DNA of 64,000 bases, from contig NZ_JADPZX010000001.1 in the NCBI RefSeq assembly GCF_015712165.1, positions 4,786,001-4,850,000 of the forward strand. The letters are read 5' to 3'. This DNA comes from Streptomyces spinoverrucosus. GTDB lineage: Bacteria; Actinomycetota; Actinomycetes; Streptomycetales; Streptomycetaceae. The first letter of the stretch is position 1. Each line of letters begins with the position of its first letter. Of the stretch, positions 39,417-50,371 are shown piece after piece. Below the pieces are notes generated by a model that was not told where the DNA came from, searched no databases, and saw only the letters and a list, made by a program, of their open reading frames with translations. Both the position numbers and the translations under genes were made by a program.

Positions 39417-40160
39417 TCAGGCGCGGCAGCGCAGCATCTCCAGGGGCGGGTACGCGAGGAGGTCCGCCCAGAAGTCCGCGCCGAACTCACGGACGCCGGC
39501 TTCGGACACCCGCAGCGGAACCCACTCCACCGCACTGAACCCGGCCGCCCGCAGACACCCCTCGTAGACCTCGCGGCGCGGGACCGTGCCGAGGATGCTG
39601 ATCGGCTGCGGGTCGAGGAGCGCCGTGACCCGTACCCGCGGACCCGCCTCGGCCTCCTCGCCGGTCGGCTCGCAGCGGAACCCGTACGTGTCCAGGGACG
39701 GACAGTCGAACTGGTAGTCGGGTTTCTGGGCGAGTACGAAGAACTCCCCACCCGGCACCAGACTCCGGTGGATGTTGCGGCACATCCGCTCCATCGCCGC
39801 GATGTCCTCGGCGTAGTTGAGGCACTGCACTGCCAGCGCGATGTCGAAGCGCCGTTCGAGAGGCCGCAGCTCGGCCACGTCCCCGACCTCGTAGTGCACG
39901 CCCAATGGTTCACGCCGCTCGAACTCCCGCGCGGCGGCGATCATCTCGACGGAGATGTCGACTCCGAGGACATCCGTGGCGCCGCGCCGCTTGACCTCCC
40001 TGCTGTAAAAACCGGTGCCGCACGCCAGGTCGAGAACCGACTTGCCGCTCACGTCCCCGACCATGCCCAGGAAGCTCGGCACCTCCCCGTAACGGATCAT
40101 CGGCAGGGACTTGAACCCCTCGAACGCCTCGCCGATCTCGTCGTACTGCTGCACGCTCAC
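39417..40160 (-). CDS. Class I SAM-dependent methyltransferase
   Basis: 247 residues, GTG 40160 with AAGGGGG upstream. SAM-binding motif I VLDLACGTGFYSREV (about residue 45), motif II DVLGVDISVEMI, and VGDVAELRPLERRFDIALAV. The N-terminal VSVQQYDEIGEAFEGFKSLP and C-terminal domain place it near small-molecule toxin/metabolite methyltransferases, not rRNA enzymes. Substrate unknown. The gap to the next gene at 40538 (377 bp) contains only a doubtful 34-codon frame. Confidence 0.85.
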   Translation of the reverse strand: MSVQQYDEIGEAFEGFKSLPMIRYGEVPSFLGMVGDVSGKSVLDLACGTGFYSREVKRRGATDVLGVDISVEMIAAAREFERREPLGVHYEVGDVAELRPLERRFDIALAVQCLNYAEDIAAMERMCRNIHRSLVPGGEFFVLAQKPDYQFDCPSLDTYGFRCEPTGEEAEAGPRVRVTALLDPQPISILGTVPRREVYEGCLRAAGFSAVEWVPLRVSEAGVREFGADFWADLLAYPPLEMLRCRA

Positions 40161-40322
40161 GCGCTGCCCCCTTCTGCGCTTCGTCCTGTACGCGGAGAGT
40201 CTGCTGCGCCCGTGCCTGGAGGCCGCACTGGCAGATGACACGAAGAATTCGGCCCGTGACCCTCGTATCAAACAGACAGGAGTGTGGACACCTCGCCCTC
40301 TTGATGGTGGCGTCGCGCGCTG

Positions 40323-40427
40323 ATGGCCGACGGCAGGGCGATGGTGCTGCGCGGGGAGACGGGCGGCGCGTGGGTCGTGGCCGCTCCGGGCGCCGAGGTC
40401 ACCGTCAGGGTCGTCCGCCGCCGCTGA
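40323..40427 (+). other. Doubtful 34-codon frame
   Basis: ATG 40323: MADGRAMVLRGETGGAWVVA followed by APGAEVTVRVVRRR and TGA. The pattern looks like a beta-rich protein end and could be a decayed gene's tail, but there is no ribosome site and I do not recognise it. It is the only coding-like signal between 40161 and 40537. Confidence 0.25.
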
Positions 40428-40491
40428 CCGTACGAGATGTCAGCGGCGTCACCCTTCCACACACCTGTCGTAGGCCATTATCGTGGACCCA

Positions 40492-40513
40492 TCCGTACAC
40501 TCGGATGCACGGA
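40492..40513. promoter_or_regulatory. Imperfect 22-bp palindrome upstream of the EamA gene
   Basis: Arms TCCGT...ACGGA with symmetric inner CA/TG pairs, centred on CG at 40502-40503. It lies 24 bp before the GTG start and downstream of a CATTAT box near 40477. Candidate operator. Confidence 0.3.
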
Positions 40514-40537
40514 ACCCGAACCGTCCGAAAGGCCGCC

Positions 40538-41524
40538 GTGAGCACCCCCAGCGCCTCTTCCGGCCCCGCGACCCCGGCCGCCGCGCCCGCGGTCGGCCCC
40601 GCCGCCGGTCCCACCGCCGACGCCGCGACGGCCGCACCCGGCTCGGGCCCCGGCCGGTTCGGTTCCCTGGGCCCGGTCGGCCTGGTGCTGGCCGCGGGGC
40701 TGTCGGTGCAGTTCGGCGGCGCGCTGGCGGTCACGCTCATGCCGCGCGCCGGCGCCCTGGGCATCGTCACGCTGCGTCTGCTGGTGGCCGCGGTGGTGCT
40801 GCTGGTGGTCTGCCGGCCCCGGCTGCGCGGCCACTCCCGCACCGACTGGGGCACGGTCGTCGTCTTCGGCATCACCATGGGCGGCATGAACGGGCTCTTC
40901 TACCAGGCCCTGGACCGCATCCCGCTCGGCCCCGCGGTCACCCTGGAAGTCCTCGGCCCGCTCGCCCTGTCCGTGCTGGCCTCCCGCCGCGCGATCAACC
41001 TCGTCTGGGCGGGCCTCGCACTCGGCGGGGTCTTCCTCCTCAGTGGCGGCGGCTTCGACACGCTCGACCCGGTCGGCGCCGCCTACGCCGTGGGCGCGGG
41101 CGCGATGTGGGCGGCCTACATCGTCTTCAGCGCACGGACCGGCCGCCGCTTCCCGCAGGCCGACGGGCTGGCCCTGGCGATGGCCGTCGCGGCGGTGCTG
41201 TGCCTGCCGCTGGGCATCGCCGAGTCCGGTACGAAGCTGCTCGACCCGGTGACCGTCGGCCTCGGCGCGGCCGTGGCGCTGATGTCCTCCGTACTGCCGT
41301 ACACCCTCGAACTCCTCGCCCTGCGCCGCCTGCCCGCCCCCACGTTCGCGATCCTCATGAGCCTGGAACCCGCCATCGCCGCCGCAGCGGGCTTCCTGAT
41401 CCTCAACCAGGCCCTCACCGCCACGGAGGCCGCGGCCATCGCCCTGGTCATCGCGGCGAGCATGGGGGCGGTACGGACGCAGGTGGGGCGCCGGAAGGCG
41501 CCGGTGACGGCGACGCCTTCCTGA
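40538..41524 (+). CDS. EamA-family (DMT) metabolite exporter, RhtA-like
   Basis: 328 residues from GTG 40538, with GAAAGG upstream. A Pro/Ala-rich cytoplasmic tail of ~45 residues precedes ten membrane helices in two EamA repeats. RhtA-like features: SVQFGGALAVTLMPRAGALG, RLLVAAVVLLVVCRPRLR, NGLFYQALDRIPLGPAVTLEVLG, and the second-repeat LPYTLELLALRRLPAPTFAI then LMSLEPAIAAAAGF. Family members export threonine, homoserine and related amino acids; the substrate here is not known. Confidence 0.88.
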   Translation: MSTPSASSGPATPAAAPAVGPAAGPTADAATAAPGSGPGRFGSLGPVGLVLAAGLSVQFGGALAVTLMPRAGALGIVTLRLLVAAVVLLVVCRPRLRGHSRTDWGTVVVFGITMGGMNGLFYQALDRIPLGPAVTLEVLGPLALSVLASRRAINLVWAGLALGGVFLLSGGGFDTLDPVGAAYAVGAGAMWAAYIVFSARTGRRFPQADGLALAMAVAAVLCLPLGIAESGTKLLDPVTVGLGAAVALMSSVLPYTLELLALRRLPAPTFAILMSLEPAIAAAAGFLILNQALTATEAAAIALVIAASMGAVRTQVGRRKAPVTATPS

Positions 41525-41609
41525 CGATCGGCGCCGCGCCGTGGGGTGCCGGGGGCTAGGGTCGGATCCGTGACCGGCGAACCGCCGAGGACACGAAGGG
41601 AACGGCAGC

Positions 41610-41972
41610 ATGAGCGTGCAGCACCCCGAGACGACCGGTGACGGACCGCTGATCCCCCGCCCGGAGCGGACTCCGGACGCCCTGCGCGCGGCGTGCGCCG
41701 TGGTGGCCCCGCAGCTCCTGCCTCTGTATGACCAGGCCAAGGACAAGGCCCTCGCAGAAGCGGTGGAACACGGCTCCCTCGCCCCCGTGCACGCCTGCCT
41801 CCGGCACTGGTCGGCGCTGATCGAGATCGAACGCCATTCGCGGACGGCGAGGGAGTATCACCAGGCCGAGTACCTCGCGCAGCTCGCCGCCTCGGCTGAG
41901 GAGGCCCGGGAGCACCTGGCCGTGGCGGCCGAAATCTACCGTGACGCGGCTGCGGCGGTGTCGGGGGAGTGA
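41610..41972 (+). CDS. DUF6247-like small helical protein
   Basis: 120 residues, all helical. The core TPDALRAACAVVAPQLLPLYDQAKD and HWSALIEIERHSRTAREYHQAE resembles DUF6247, a family often found near XRE/DUF397 genes in Streptomyces. No catalytic motif. ATG 41610 with GAAGGGAAC upstream. It is convergent with the DUF397 gene 16 bp away; a connection with that regulatory pair is possible but unproven. Confidence 0.6.
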   Translation: MSVQHPETTGDGPLIPRPERTPDALRAACAVVAPQLLPLYDQAKDKALAEAVEHGSLAPVHACLRHWSALIEIERHSRTAREYHQAEYLAQLAASAEEAREHLAVAAEIYRDAAAAVSGE

Positions 41973-41987
41973 GCTTCGTCTACATGG

Positions 41988-42278
41988 TCACGCCCGACCC
42001 GTTGTGAAGGCTCCCCGCGAGGCCGCCGCCACGAAGGCCGTGAAGGCCTTCGCGGTGACGGTGAGGGTTCCGTGGGCGGGGTTCTTGGAGTCGCGGACGG
42101 CTATGTGGGCGGTGAGGTCGGCGACTTCGACGCAATCACCGCCGCTGCTACCGCTGTAGGAGGACTTGCGCCAGGTGGCGGTGCCCAAGGGGGCACATTC
42201 GATGCACTGGCCGCCGGTGTCGCCGCTGTACGACGACTTACGCCACCGCGCTCGCGTCCCGTTCAGGTTGTTCCCCAT
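41988..42278 (-). CDS. DUF397 protein with a duplicated WRKSSYSG motif
   Basis: 96 residues. DUF397 proteins pair with XRE/DUF5753 regulators in streptomycetes and influence development and antibiotic production (AbaA/BldB-type loci). Here the signature occurs twice, ARWRKSSYSGDTGGQCIEC and TWRKSSYSGSSGGDCVEVAD, and only the second is followed by the full strand region (HIAVRDSKNP, LTVTAKAFTAFVAAA). The first copy is truncated. It begins 41 bp inside the end of the upstream regulator gene. Confidence 0.88.
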   Translation of the reverse strand: MGNNLNGTRARWRKSSYSGDTGGQCIECAPLGTATWRKSSYSGSSGGDCVEVADLTAHIAVRDSKNPAHGTLTVTAKAFTAFVAAASRGAFTTGRA

Positions 42279-43092
42279 AGCGTTCCTCCATCACGCGGGC
42301 GATCAAGGCGGCCGAGTCTTTCGGTGAGAGGGCTGCGGCCTGCAAACGAGCGTAACCGACGGAACGCTCCCTGATCACTTGCGGATTGGCGGTCATGTGC
42401 CCTTGGTCGTAGCTCTCGTTGTAGTGCAGGTCCGGATCGCTGTCGAACCGGAGGAGATTGAACGAGCCCATCATGCCCGTGTGCTCACCCGCCGAGAAGG
42501 GGAGCACCTGGATCTCCAGCCACGGTTGGCCGAAGAGGTCCAACCGGTGGGCGAGTTGCTCTCGCATCACCTGACGGCGGCCGATCGCTCGATGCAGTAC
42601 CGCCTCGTCCAGCACGACCCACAGCACGGGTGGCTGCTCGCGTTCCAGCATGCGCTGTCGGTCCATCCGTGCTGCCACCACCTCGTCGAGCCGCCGCGCA
42701 TGATCGACAGCCAGCACGGCTCGTGCGTAGGACTCCGTCTGCAAGAGCCCGTAGACCAACTGGCACTGGTACGTCGAGATATACGCTGCCTTCGCCTCAA
42801 GCTCCGCATACGGCTGAAACCACCCCGGCAACTGACTCCGCAGCACCAGCCCCACCAGCCGGGAGAACAATCCGTCCGTCCCCAGCGCAGCGTCCACCCG
42901 TTCCGAAAAGTCCCGTTGGGGAACCTTCGCCGCTGTCTCGATCTGCCCGATCAGCGACCCCGTACAGAAGACGATCGAGCCCAGCTGCGCCAGCGTCAGC
43001 CCCGCCGCCTCCCGGCAGCGCCGCAGCTCGTAGCCGTAGTAGTCCAACGGCGATGCACTGGGGTCCAGTTCACGACTTCGCACGCCAACCAC
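42238..43092 (-). CDS. XRE-family regulator with DUF5753 domain
   Basis: 284 residues from GTG 43092 (GTG 43083 possible). Helix-turn-helix: YYGYELRRCREAAGLTLAQL then GSIVFCTGSLIGQIETAAK (residues ~18-60). The C-terminal DUF5753 region reads PGWFQPYAELEAKAAYISTY, LVYGLLQTESYARAVL, PPVLWVVLDEAVLHRAIG and IQVLPFSAGEHTGM. It overlaps the DUF397 gene downstream by 41 bp. The upstream gap contains an AT-rich 31-bp palindrome that is more likely the operator of the divergent catabolic operon. Confidence 0.9.
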   Translation of the reverse strand: MVGVRSRELDPSASPLDYYGYELRRCREAAGLTLAQLGSIVFCTGSLIGQIETAAKVPQRDFSERVDAALGTDGLFSRLVGLVLRSQLPGWFQPYAELEAKAAYISTYQCQLVYGLLQTESYARAVLAVDHARRLDEVVAARMDRQRMLEREQPPVLWVVLDEAVLHRAIGRRQVMREQLAHRLDLFGQPWLEIQVLPFSAGEHTGMMGSFNLLRFDSDPDLHYNESYDQGHMTANPQVIRERSVGYARLQAAALSPKDSAALIARVMEERYGEQPERDASAVA

Positions 43093-43147
43093 CGCCCGTG
43101 ACCGAGAGTAGCGGCCTGAACGCGCACAGATGCCGACGTTGTGGAAA

Positions 43148-43178
43148 AACAAAATCATGCAAGCGTGCTTGATTTGTT
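43148..43178. promoter_or_regulatory. Nested AT-rich palindrome; probable operator of the 43.2-53.3 kb operon
   Basis: Outer arms AACAAAATCA (43148-43157) and TGATTTGTT (43170-43178) match except for one extra A. The core CAAGC-GT-GCTTG (43160-43171) is a 12-bp palindrome. CAAGC/GCTTG palindromes are typical of TetR regulators of acyl-CoA catabolism; the operon ends with such a TetR gene. The site lies 27 bp before the first gene. Confidence 0.5.
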
Positions 43179-43204
43179 CCGGCGTCGCTGTCACGCTCCT
43201 GCCC

Positions 43205-43999
43205 ATGGCCGACCCGACGCCCGTCTTCGACGACCTGCGTGCGGAGAGCGACGAACTCGACCGGCTCGTCGCCGACTTGGAACCGGAGCGCTGGACGCTG
43301 CCGACCCCCGCGCCCCGCTGGACCGTCGCCCACCAGATCGCCCACCTCGCCTGGACCGACCGCTCCGCCCTCCTCGCCGTCACCGACGCCGACGCGTTCC
43401 GGACGCTGGTCGAGAAGGCCCTCGCCGCGCCGGACGCCTTCGTCGACGAGGGCGCCGAGGAGGGCGCCCGGCTCGCGCCCGGTGAGCTGCTGGCGACGTG
43501 GCGGGAGGGACGTACCGCCCTCGACACGGCGCTGCGCGCGGCCCCGCCCGGCGCGCGTTTCCCCTGGTACGGCCCGCCCATGTCCGCCGCATCCATGGCC
43601 ACCGGCCGGATCATGGAGACCTGGGCCCACGGTCAGGACGTCGCCGACGCCCTGGGTGTGGTCCGCCCACCCACCGACCGGCTGAAGCATGTGGTCCGCA
43701 TCGGGGTTCGCGCCCGTGACTTCGCCTTCGGTGTGCACGGTCTGTCGGCGCCGGGGGAGGAGTTTCGGGTCGAACTGGTCAGTCCCTCCGGTGAGTTGTG
43801 GGTCTACGGCCCCGACACCGCCGCCCAGCGCGTCACCGGACCCGCCCTCGACTTCGCCCTCCTGGTCACCCAACGCGCCCACCGCGACGACCTCGCCGTA
43901 CGTGCCGAGGGCCCCGACGCCGACCGCTGGCTGGACATCGCCCAGGCCTTCGCGGGCCCACCCGGCAGTGGCCGCCCGCCGAAGGAGGACGCCCGGTGA
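43205..43999 (+). CDS. TIGR03084 family DinB-like protein
   Basis: 264 residues from ATG 43205. DinB/maleylpyruvate-isomerase-type four-helix bundle: [20 protein letters not shown], the metal-histidine [16 protein letters not shown] (about residue 40), and [20 protein letters not shown] (about residue 130), followed by a C-terminal beta domain. TIGR03084 members accompany acyl-CoA carboxylase operons in actinobacteria; role unknown, possibly a metal- or thiol-dependent isomerase. First gene of the catabolic operon; its stop overlaps the next start (GTGA). Confidence 0.85.
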   Translation: MADPTPVFDDLRAESDELDRLVADLEPERWTLPTPAPRWTVAHQIAHLAWTDRSALLAVTDADAFRTLVEKALAAPDAFVDEGAEEGARLAPGELLATWREGRTALDTALRAAPPGARFPWYGPPMSAASMATGRIMETWAHGQDVADALGVVRPPTDRLKHVVRIGVRARDFAFGVHGLSAPGEEFRVELVSPSGELWVYGPDTAAQRVTGPALDFALLVTQRAHRDDLAVRAEGPDADRWLDIAQAFAGPPGSGRPPKEDAR

Positions 44000-45665
44000 C
44001 GCTGCGCATCGGCAACGCCTCCGGCTTCTACGGCGACCGCTTCGACGCTATGCGCGAGATGCTCACCGGCGGCGAGCTCGACGTCCTCACCGGCGACTAC
44101 CTCGCCGAGCTGACCATGCTCATCCTGGCCCGCGACCGCCTGAAGGACCCCACCGCCGGTTACGCCCGCACCTTCCTGCGCCAGCTGGAGGAGTGCCTCG
44201 GCCTCGCCCACGACCGGGGCGTCCGCGTCGTCACCAACGCCGGCGGCCTCAACCCGGCCGGACTCGCCGACGCCGTACGGAAGTTGGCCGACCGCCTCGG
44301 CATACCCGTACGGGTCGCGCACGTCGAGGGCGACGACCTCACCGCCGACCACCCCGGCAGCCTCGCCGCCCACGCCTACCTCGGGGGCTTCGGTATCGCC
44401 GAGTGCCTGCGCGCGGGCGCCGACGTGGTCGTCACCGGGCGGGTCACCGACGCCGCCCTGGTCACCGGCCCCGCCGCCGCGCACTTCGGCTGGCAGCCGG
44501 GGGAGTACGACCGGCTCGCGGGCGCCGTCGTCGCCGGTCATGTGCTGGAGTGCGGGGCGCAGGCGACCGGCGGCAACTACGCCTTCTTCGGCGAAGGAGG
44601 CGCCACCCGGCCCGGCTTCCCCCTCGCCGAGATCCACCCCGACGGCACCTCCGTCATCACCAAACACCCCGGCACCGGCGGTTTCGTCGACGTCGGCACG
44701 GTCACCGCGCAGCTCCTCTACGAGACCGCCGGCGCCCGCTACCTGGGCCCCGACGTCACCGCCCGCCTCGACACCGTCCGCCTCACCCAGGAGGCCCCCG
44801 ACCGCGTCCGCATCGAGGGCGTCCGGGGCGAGGCCCCGCCCCCGACCCTCAAGGTCGGCCTCAACCGCCTCGGCGGCTTCCGCAACGAGGTCACCTTCGT
44901 CCTCACCGGCCTCGACATCGACGCCAAGGCCACCCTCGTACGGCGCCAAATGGCGGACGCCCTCGCCAAGTCGCCGCCCGTCGACGTCCGTTGGGACCTC
45001 GTCCGCACCGACCGCCCCGACGCCGACACCGAGGAGACGGCCAGCGCCCTGCTCCGGCTCGTCGTACGCGACCCCGACCAGGAGAAGGTCGGCCGCACTC
45101 TCAGCGCGGCCGCCGTCGAACTGGCGCTCGCCAGCTACCCCGGCTTCCATGTGCTCGCACCACCCGGAAAGGGCACCCCGTATGGGGTCTTCGAGGATGT
45201 GTACGTCCCCCATGGCGACGTCCCACATATGGCCGTCCTCCACGACGGACGCCGTATCCCTGTGCCCGCGCCCCACGACACCCTCGTACTCGAACCCGTT
45301 GACGAACCGCCCCTGCCCGCGCCACCCCCGCCCGGATCCACCCGCCGCGCCCCCCTCGGCCTCGTCGCCGGAGCCCGCAGCGGCGACAAGGGCGGCGACG
45401 CCAACGTCGGCGTGTGGGCGCGGACCGACGACGCCTGGCGCTGGCTCGCCCACGAGCTGACCGCCGACCGCTTCCGGCAGTTGATCCCCGAGGCCCGCGA
45501 CCTGCCCGTCACCCGCCACGTCCTGCCCAACCTCCGCGCCCTCAACTTCGTCGTCGAGGGCATCCTCGGCGAGGGCGTCGCCGCGCAGGCCCGCTTCGAC
45601 CCGCAGGCCAAGGCCCTCGGCGAATGGCTGCGCTCCCGCCACCTGGACATCCCGGAGGCCCTGCT

Positions 45666-45669
<4 letters not shown>
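43996..45669 (+). CDS. AtuA-like protein (DUF1446 with C-terminal ferredoxin-like domain)
   Basis: 557 residues, GTG 43996 with AAGGAGG 7 nt upstream. DUF1446 domain, residues 1-~350: [87 protein letters not shown]. The C-terminal ~100 residues ([20 protein letters not shown] to [16 protein letters not shown]) are the AtuA-like ferredoxin-fold domain. In Pseudomonas atuA is essential for acyclic terpene utilisation, but its reaction is undefined. Coupled by GTGA to both neighbours. Confidence 0.9.
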
Positions 45670-47264
<1,595 letters not shown>

Positions 47265-47269
47265 CGGCC

Positions 47270-49132
47270 ATGACCGATGTGAGGGGCCCCTTGATTTCGA
47301 GCCTGCTGGTCGCCAACCGGGGCGAGATCGCCTGCCGGATCTTCCGCACCTGCCGTGAGTTGGGAATCCGAACGGTCGCCGTGCACTCGGACGCCGACGC
47401 GAACGCCCTCCACGCGCGCGTGGCCGACGCCGCGGTACGGCTGCCGGGAGCGGCGCCCGCCGAGACGTATCTGCGCGGCGACCTGATCGTCAGGGCCGCG
47501 CTCGCGTCCGGCGCCGACGCGGTACACCCCGGCTACGGCTTCCTCTCCGAGAACGCCGACTTCGCGCGCGCGGTCCTCGACGCGGGACTGCTCTGGATCG
47601 GCCCGCCCCCGGAGGCCATCGAGGCGATGGCGTCCAAGACGCGCGCGAAGGAGCTGCTGGGCCTGGCGCCCCTCCACGACGTCACCGAGGCCGACCTGCC
47701 GGTGCTGGTGAAGGCGGCAGCGGGCGGCGGCGGACGCGGCATGCGGATCGTACGGCGCCTGGAAGACCTGGACGCCGAACTCGCGGCCGCCCGCTCGGAG
47801 GCGCTCGGTGCCTTCGGCGACGACGAGGTGTTCGTCGAGCCGTACATCGAGGACGGCAGACACGTCGAGGTGCAGATCCTCGCCGACACCCACGGCACGG
47901 TGTGGGCGCTCGGCACCCGGGACTGCTCCCTCCAGCGCCGCCACCAGAAGGTCGTCGAGGAGGCCCCGGCACCGGGTTTGAAACTCGAACTCACCGAGTC
48001 CCTCCACGAAATGGCGGTACGAGCCGCCCGCGCCGTCGGCTACGTCGGCGCCGGCACGGTCGAGTTCCTGGTCGCCGACGACAAGGCCCACTTCCTGGAG
48101 ATGAACACCCGCCTCCAGGTCGAACACCCCGTCACGGAAGCCGTCTTCGACATCGACCTGGTGGCCCTCCAACTCCGCGTCGCCGAGGGCCACACCCTGG
48201 AACCCGACCCCCCACGCGCGCGGGGTCACGCCATAGAGGCCCGCCTCTACGCCGAGGACCCCGCCCAGGACTGGGCGCCCCAGACCGGCACCCTGCACCG
48301 CCTCGACGCCCCCGAAGGCATCCGCCTGGACACGGGCTACACCGGCGGCGACGAGATCGGCGTCCACTACGACCCCATGCTCGCCAAGCTCATCGCCCAC
48401 GCCCCCACGCGCGCGGAGGCCATCCGCAAACTGGCCGGAGCCCTGGAACGCACCACGCTCCACGGCCCCACCACCAACCGCGACCTGCTGATCCGCTCCC
48501 TGCGGCACAAGGAGTTCACGACGGCCCGCATGGACACGGGCTTCTACTCCCGCCACCTCCACGAACTCACCGAACCCACCCCCGACCCCCACGCGCCCCT
48601 GGCCGCCGCCCTCTCCGACGCCCACACCCGCAGCCGCTTCGGCGCCTGGCGCAACGTCCCCTCCCAGCCCCAGACCAAGCGCTACACGATGGCGGGCGAG
48701 GAACACGAGGCCCACTACTGGCACACCCGCGAGGGCCTCACGGCGGAGGGCGTCCACGTCGTACACGCCGACGCCGGTCTGGTCGTACTCGAAGTGGACG
48801 GAGTGACAAGGAAGTTCGCGGTGGCGAGATACGGCGACGACGTCTACGTCAACGCCACCCGCCTCACCACCCTCCCCCGCTTCCCCGACCCGACCACCCA
48901 GCACGCCCCTGGCTCCCTGCTGGCCCCCATGCCGGGCACGGTGGTCCGCGTGGCGGAGGGCTTGGCCGCAGGAGCGCCTGTGAGGGCCGGAGAGCCCCTC
49001 GTATGGCTGGAGGCGATGAAGATGCAGCACAAGATCTCCGCCCCCGTCACAGGCACCCTCACGGCCCTGCACGCCACACCTGGCCAACAGGTCACGGTCG
49101 GCATGCTCCTGGCGGTAGTGCAAGAGACCTAG
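47270..49132 (+). CDS. Acyl-CoA carboxylase biotin carboxylase/carrier (alpha) subunit
   Basis: 620 residues from ATG 47270, 5 nt after the beta-subunit gene. Biotin carboxylase: LVANRGEIACRIFRTCRELG, HPGYGFLSENADFARAV, ATP-grasp glycine loop KAAAGGGGRGMRIV, GTRDCSLQRRHQKVVEEAP, EMNTRLQVEHPVTE. The middle BT domain follows, and the carrier domain ends the protein with the biotinyl lysine in WLEAMKMQHKI (about residue 584). The segment between the carboxylase N-domain and the glycine loop (TRAKELLGLAPLHDVTEADL) is shorter than usual by several residues. Acceptor is presumably a 3-methylcrotonyl-like enoyl-CoA. Confidence 0.92.
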   Translation: MTDVRGPLISSLLVANRGEIACRIFRTCRELGIRTVAVHSDADANALHARVADAAVRLPGAAPAETYLRGDLIVRAALASGADAVHPGYGFLSENADFARAVLDAGLLWIGPPPEAIEAMASKTRAKELLGLAPLHDVTEADLPVLVKAAAGGGGRGMRIVRRLEDLDAELAAARSEALGAFGDDEVFVEPYIEDGRHVEVQILADTHGTVWALGTRDCSLQRRHQKVVEEAPAPGLKLELTESLHEMAVRAARAVGYVGAGTVEFLVADDKAHFLEMNTRLQVEHPVTEAVFDIDLVALQLRVAEGHTLEPDPPRARGHAIEARLYAEDPAQDWAPQTGTLHRLDAPEGIRLDTGYTGGDEIGVHYDPMLAKLIAHAPTRAEAIRKLAGALERTTLHGPTTNRDLLIRSLRHKEFTTARMDTGFYSRHLHELTEPTPDPHAPLAAALSDAHTRSRFGAWRNVPSQPQTKRYTMAGEEHEAHYWHTREGLTAEGVHVVHADAGLVVLEVDGVTRKFAVARYGDDVYVNATRLTTLPRFPDPTTQHAPGSLLAPMPGTVVRVAEGLAAGAPVRAGEPLVWLEAMKMQHKISAPVTGTLTALHATPGQQVTVGMLLAVVQET

Positions 49133-49202
49133 GGGCGCGGGGCTGTATCGATATGCGGCTCCGCCGCGTGGGCGCCACCAGCCACACACAACCCGCACCC
49201 GG
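49131..49202. repeat. Dispersed Streptomyces intergenic repeat with GCGGC-TCC-GCCGC hairpin
   Basis: The stretch from TAGGGGCGCGGGGCTGTATC through GCGGCTCCGCCGC (49155-49167), GTGGGCG and CCAGCCACA is a sequence I know as widely repeated in Streptomyces intergenic regions. Here it sits inside an operon, between the carboxylase alpha and acyl-CoA dehydrogenase genes. Confidence 0.6.
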
Positions 49203-49211
49203 AGGACAAGC

Positions 49212-50345
49212 ATGACCCCCACGATCGAATCCGAAGAACACAAGGCCCTGCGGTCCGCAGTGGCCGCCCTCGGCAAACGCCACGGCCGCACCTACAACCG
49301 CGAAGACCTCTGGTCCGAGGCAGGCAAACTCGGCTACCTCGGCGTCAACCTCCCCGAGGAACACGGAGGCGGAGGCGGCGGCATCACAGAACTCTCCATA
49401 GTCCTCGAAGAACTCGGCGCGGCCGGCTGCCCCCTCCTCATGCTGGTCGTCTCCCCGGCCATCTGCGGCACAGTGATCGCCCGCTTCGGCACACAGGCCC
49501 AGAAACAACACTGGCTCCCCGGCATCGCCGACGGCACGCGCACCATGGCCTTCGGCATCACCGAACCCGACGCCGGCTCCAACAGCCACCGCATCACCAC
49601 CACGGCACGAAAAGACGGCCCCGACTGGCTCCTCACCGGCCGCAAGGTCTTCATCTCCGGCGTCGACATCGCGGACGCGACCCTGATCGTGGGCCGCACC
49701 GAGGACGCCCGCACCGGCCGCCTCAAGCCCTGCCTGTTCATCGTCCCGCGCGACGCCGACGGCTTCACCCGCCGCCCCATCGACATGGAACTGAACGCGG
49801 CGGAGAAGCAGTTCGAGCTGGTCCTGGACGACGTACGGCTGCCCGCCGACGCACTCGTCGGCGACGAGGACGCCGGCCTGCTGCAACTCTTCGCCGGCCT
49901 CAACCCCGAGCGCATCATGACGGCCGCGTTCGCGATCGGCCTGGGCCGGTACGCGCTCGCGCAAGCGATTGCGTACGCGCGCGACCGCACCGTCTGGAAC
50001 ACCCCCATCGGCGCCCACCAGGCCATCGCCCACCCCCTCGCCCAGGCGCACATCGACCTCGAACTCGCCCGCCTGATGATGCAGAAGGCGGCGCACCTGT
50101 ACGACGCGGGGGACGACGTCGGCGCGGGGGAGGCGGCCAACATGGCCAAGTACGCGGCCGGGGAGGCCTGTGTGAAGGCCGTCGACCAGGCCGTGCACAC
50201 CCTCGGCGGCAACGGCCTCACCCGCGAATTCGGGCTCGCCTCGTTGATAACGGCCGCGCGCGTGTCTCGTATTGCTCCGGTGAGCAGGGAGATGATTCTC
50301 AACTACGTCTCCCACCAGACCCTCGGTCTGCCGAAGTCGTACTGA
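49212..50345 (+). CDS. Acyl-CoA dehydrogenase
   Basis: 377 residues, ATG with GGAGGACAAGC upstream. FAD flavoprotein oxidising acyl-CoA at C2-C3. Signs: LGYLGVNLPEEHGGGGGGIT, MAFGITEPDAGSNSHRITTT (flavin/substrate loop), VFISGVDIADATLIVGRTED, FELVLDDVRLPADALVGDED, then FAIGLGRYALAQAIAYARDR and VHTLGGNGLTREFGLASL. The catalytic Glu position is not certain in this relative; it resembles AtuD/citronellyl-CoA-type enzymes. Confidence 0.9.
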   Translation: MTPTIESEEHKALRSAVAALGKRHGRTYNREDLWSEAGKLGYLGVNLPEEHGGGGGGITELSIVLEELGAAGCPLLMLVVSPAICGTVIARFGTQAQKQHWLPGIADGTRTMAFGITEPDAGSNSHRITTTARKDGPDWLLTGRKVFISGVDIADATLIVGRTEDARTGRLKPCLFIVPRDADGFTRRPIDMELNAAEKQFELVLDDVRLPADALVGDEDAGLLQLFAGLNPERIMTAAFAIGLGRYALAQAIAYARDRTVWNTPIGAHQAIAHPLAQAHIDLELARLMMQKAAHLYDAGDDVGAGEAANMAKYAAGEACVKAVDQAVHTLGGNGLTREFGLASLITAARVSRIAPVSREMILNYVSHQTLGLPKSY

Positions 50346-50371
50346 CCGGCACCGTGTCGCGAGGAGGAACC

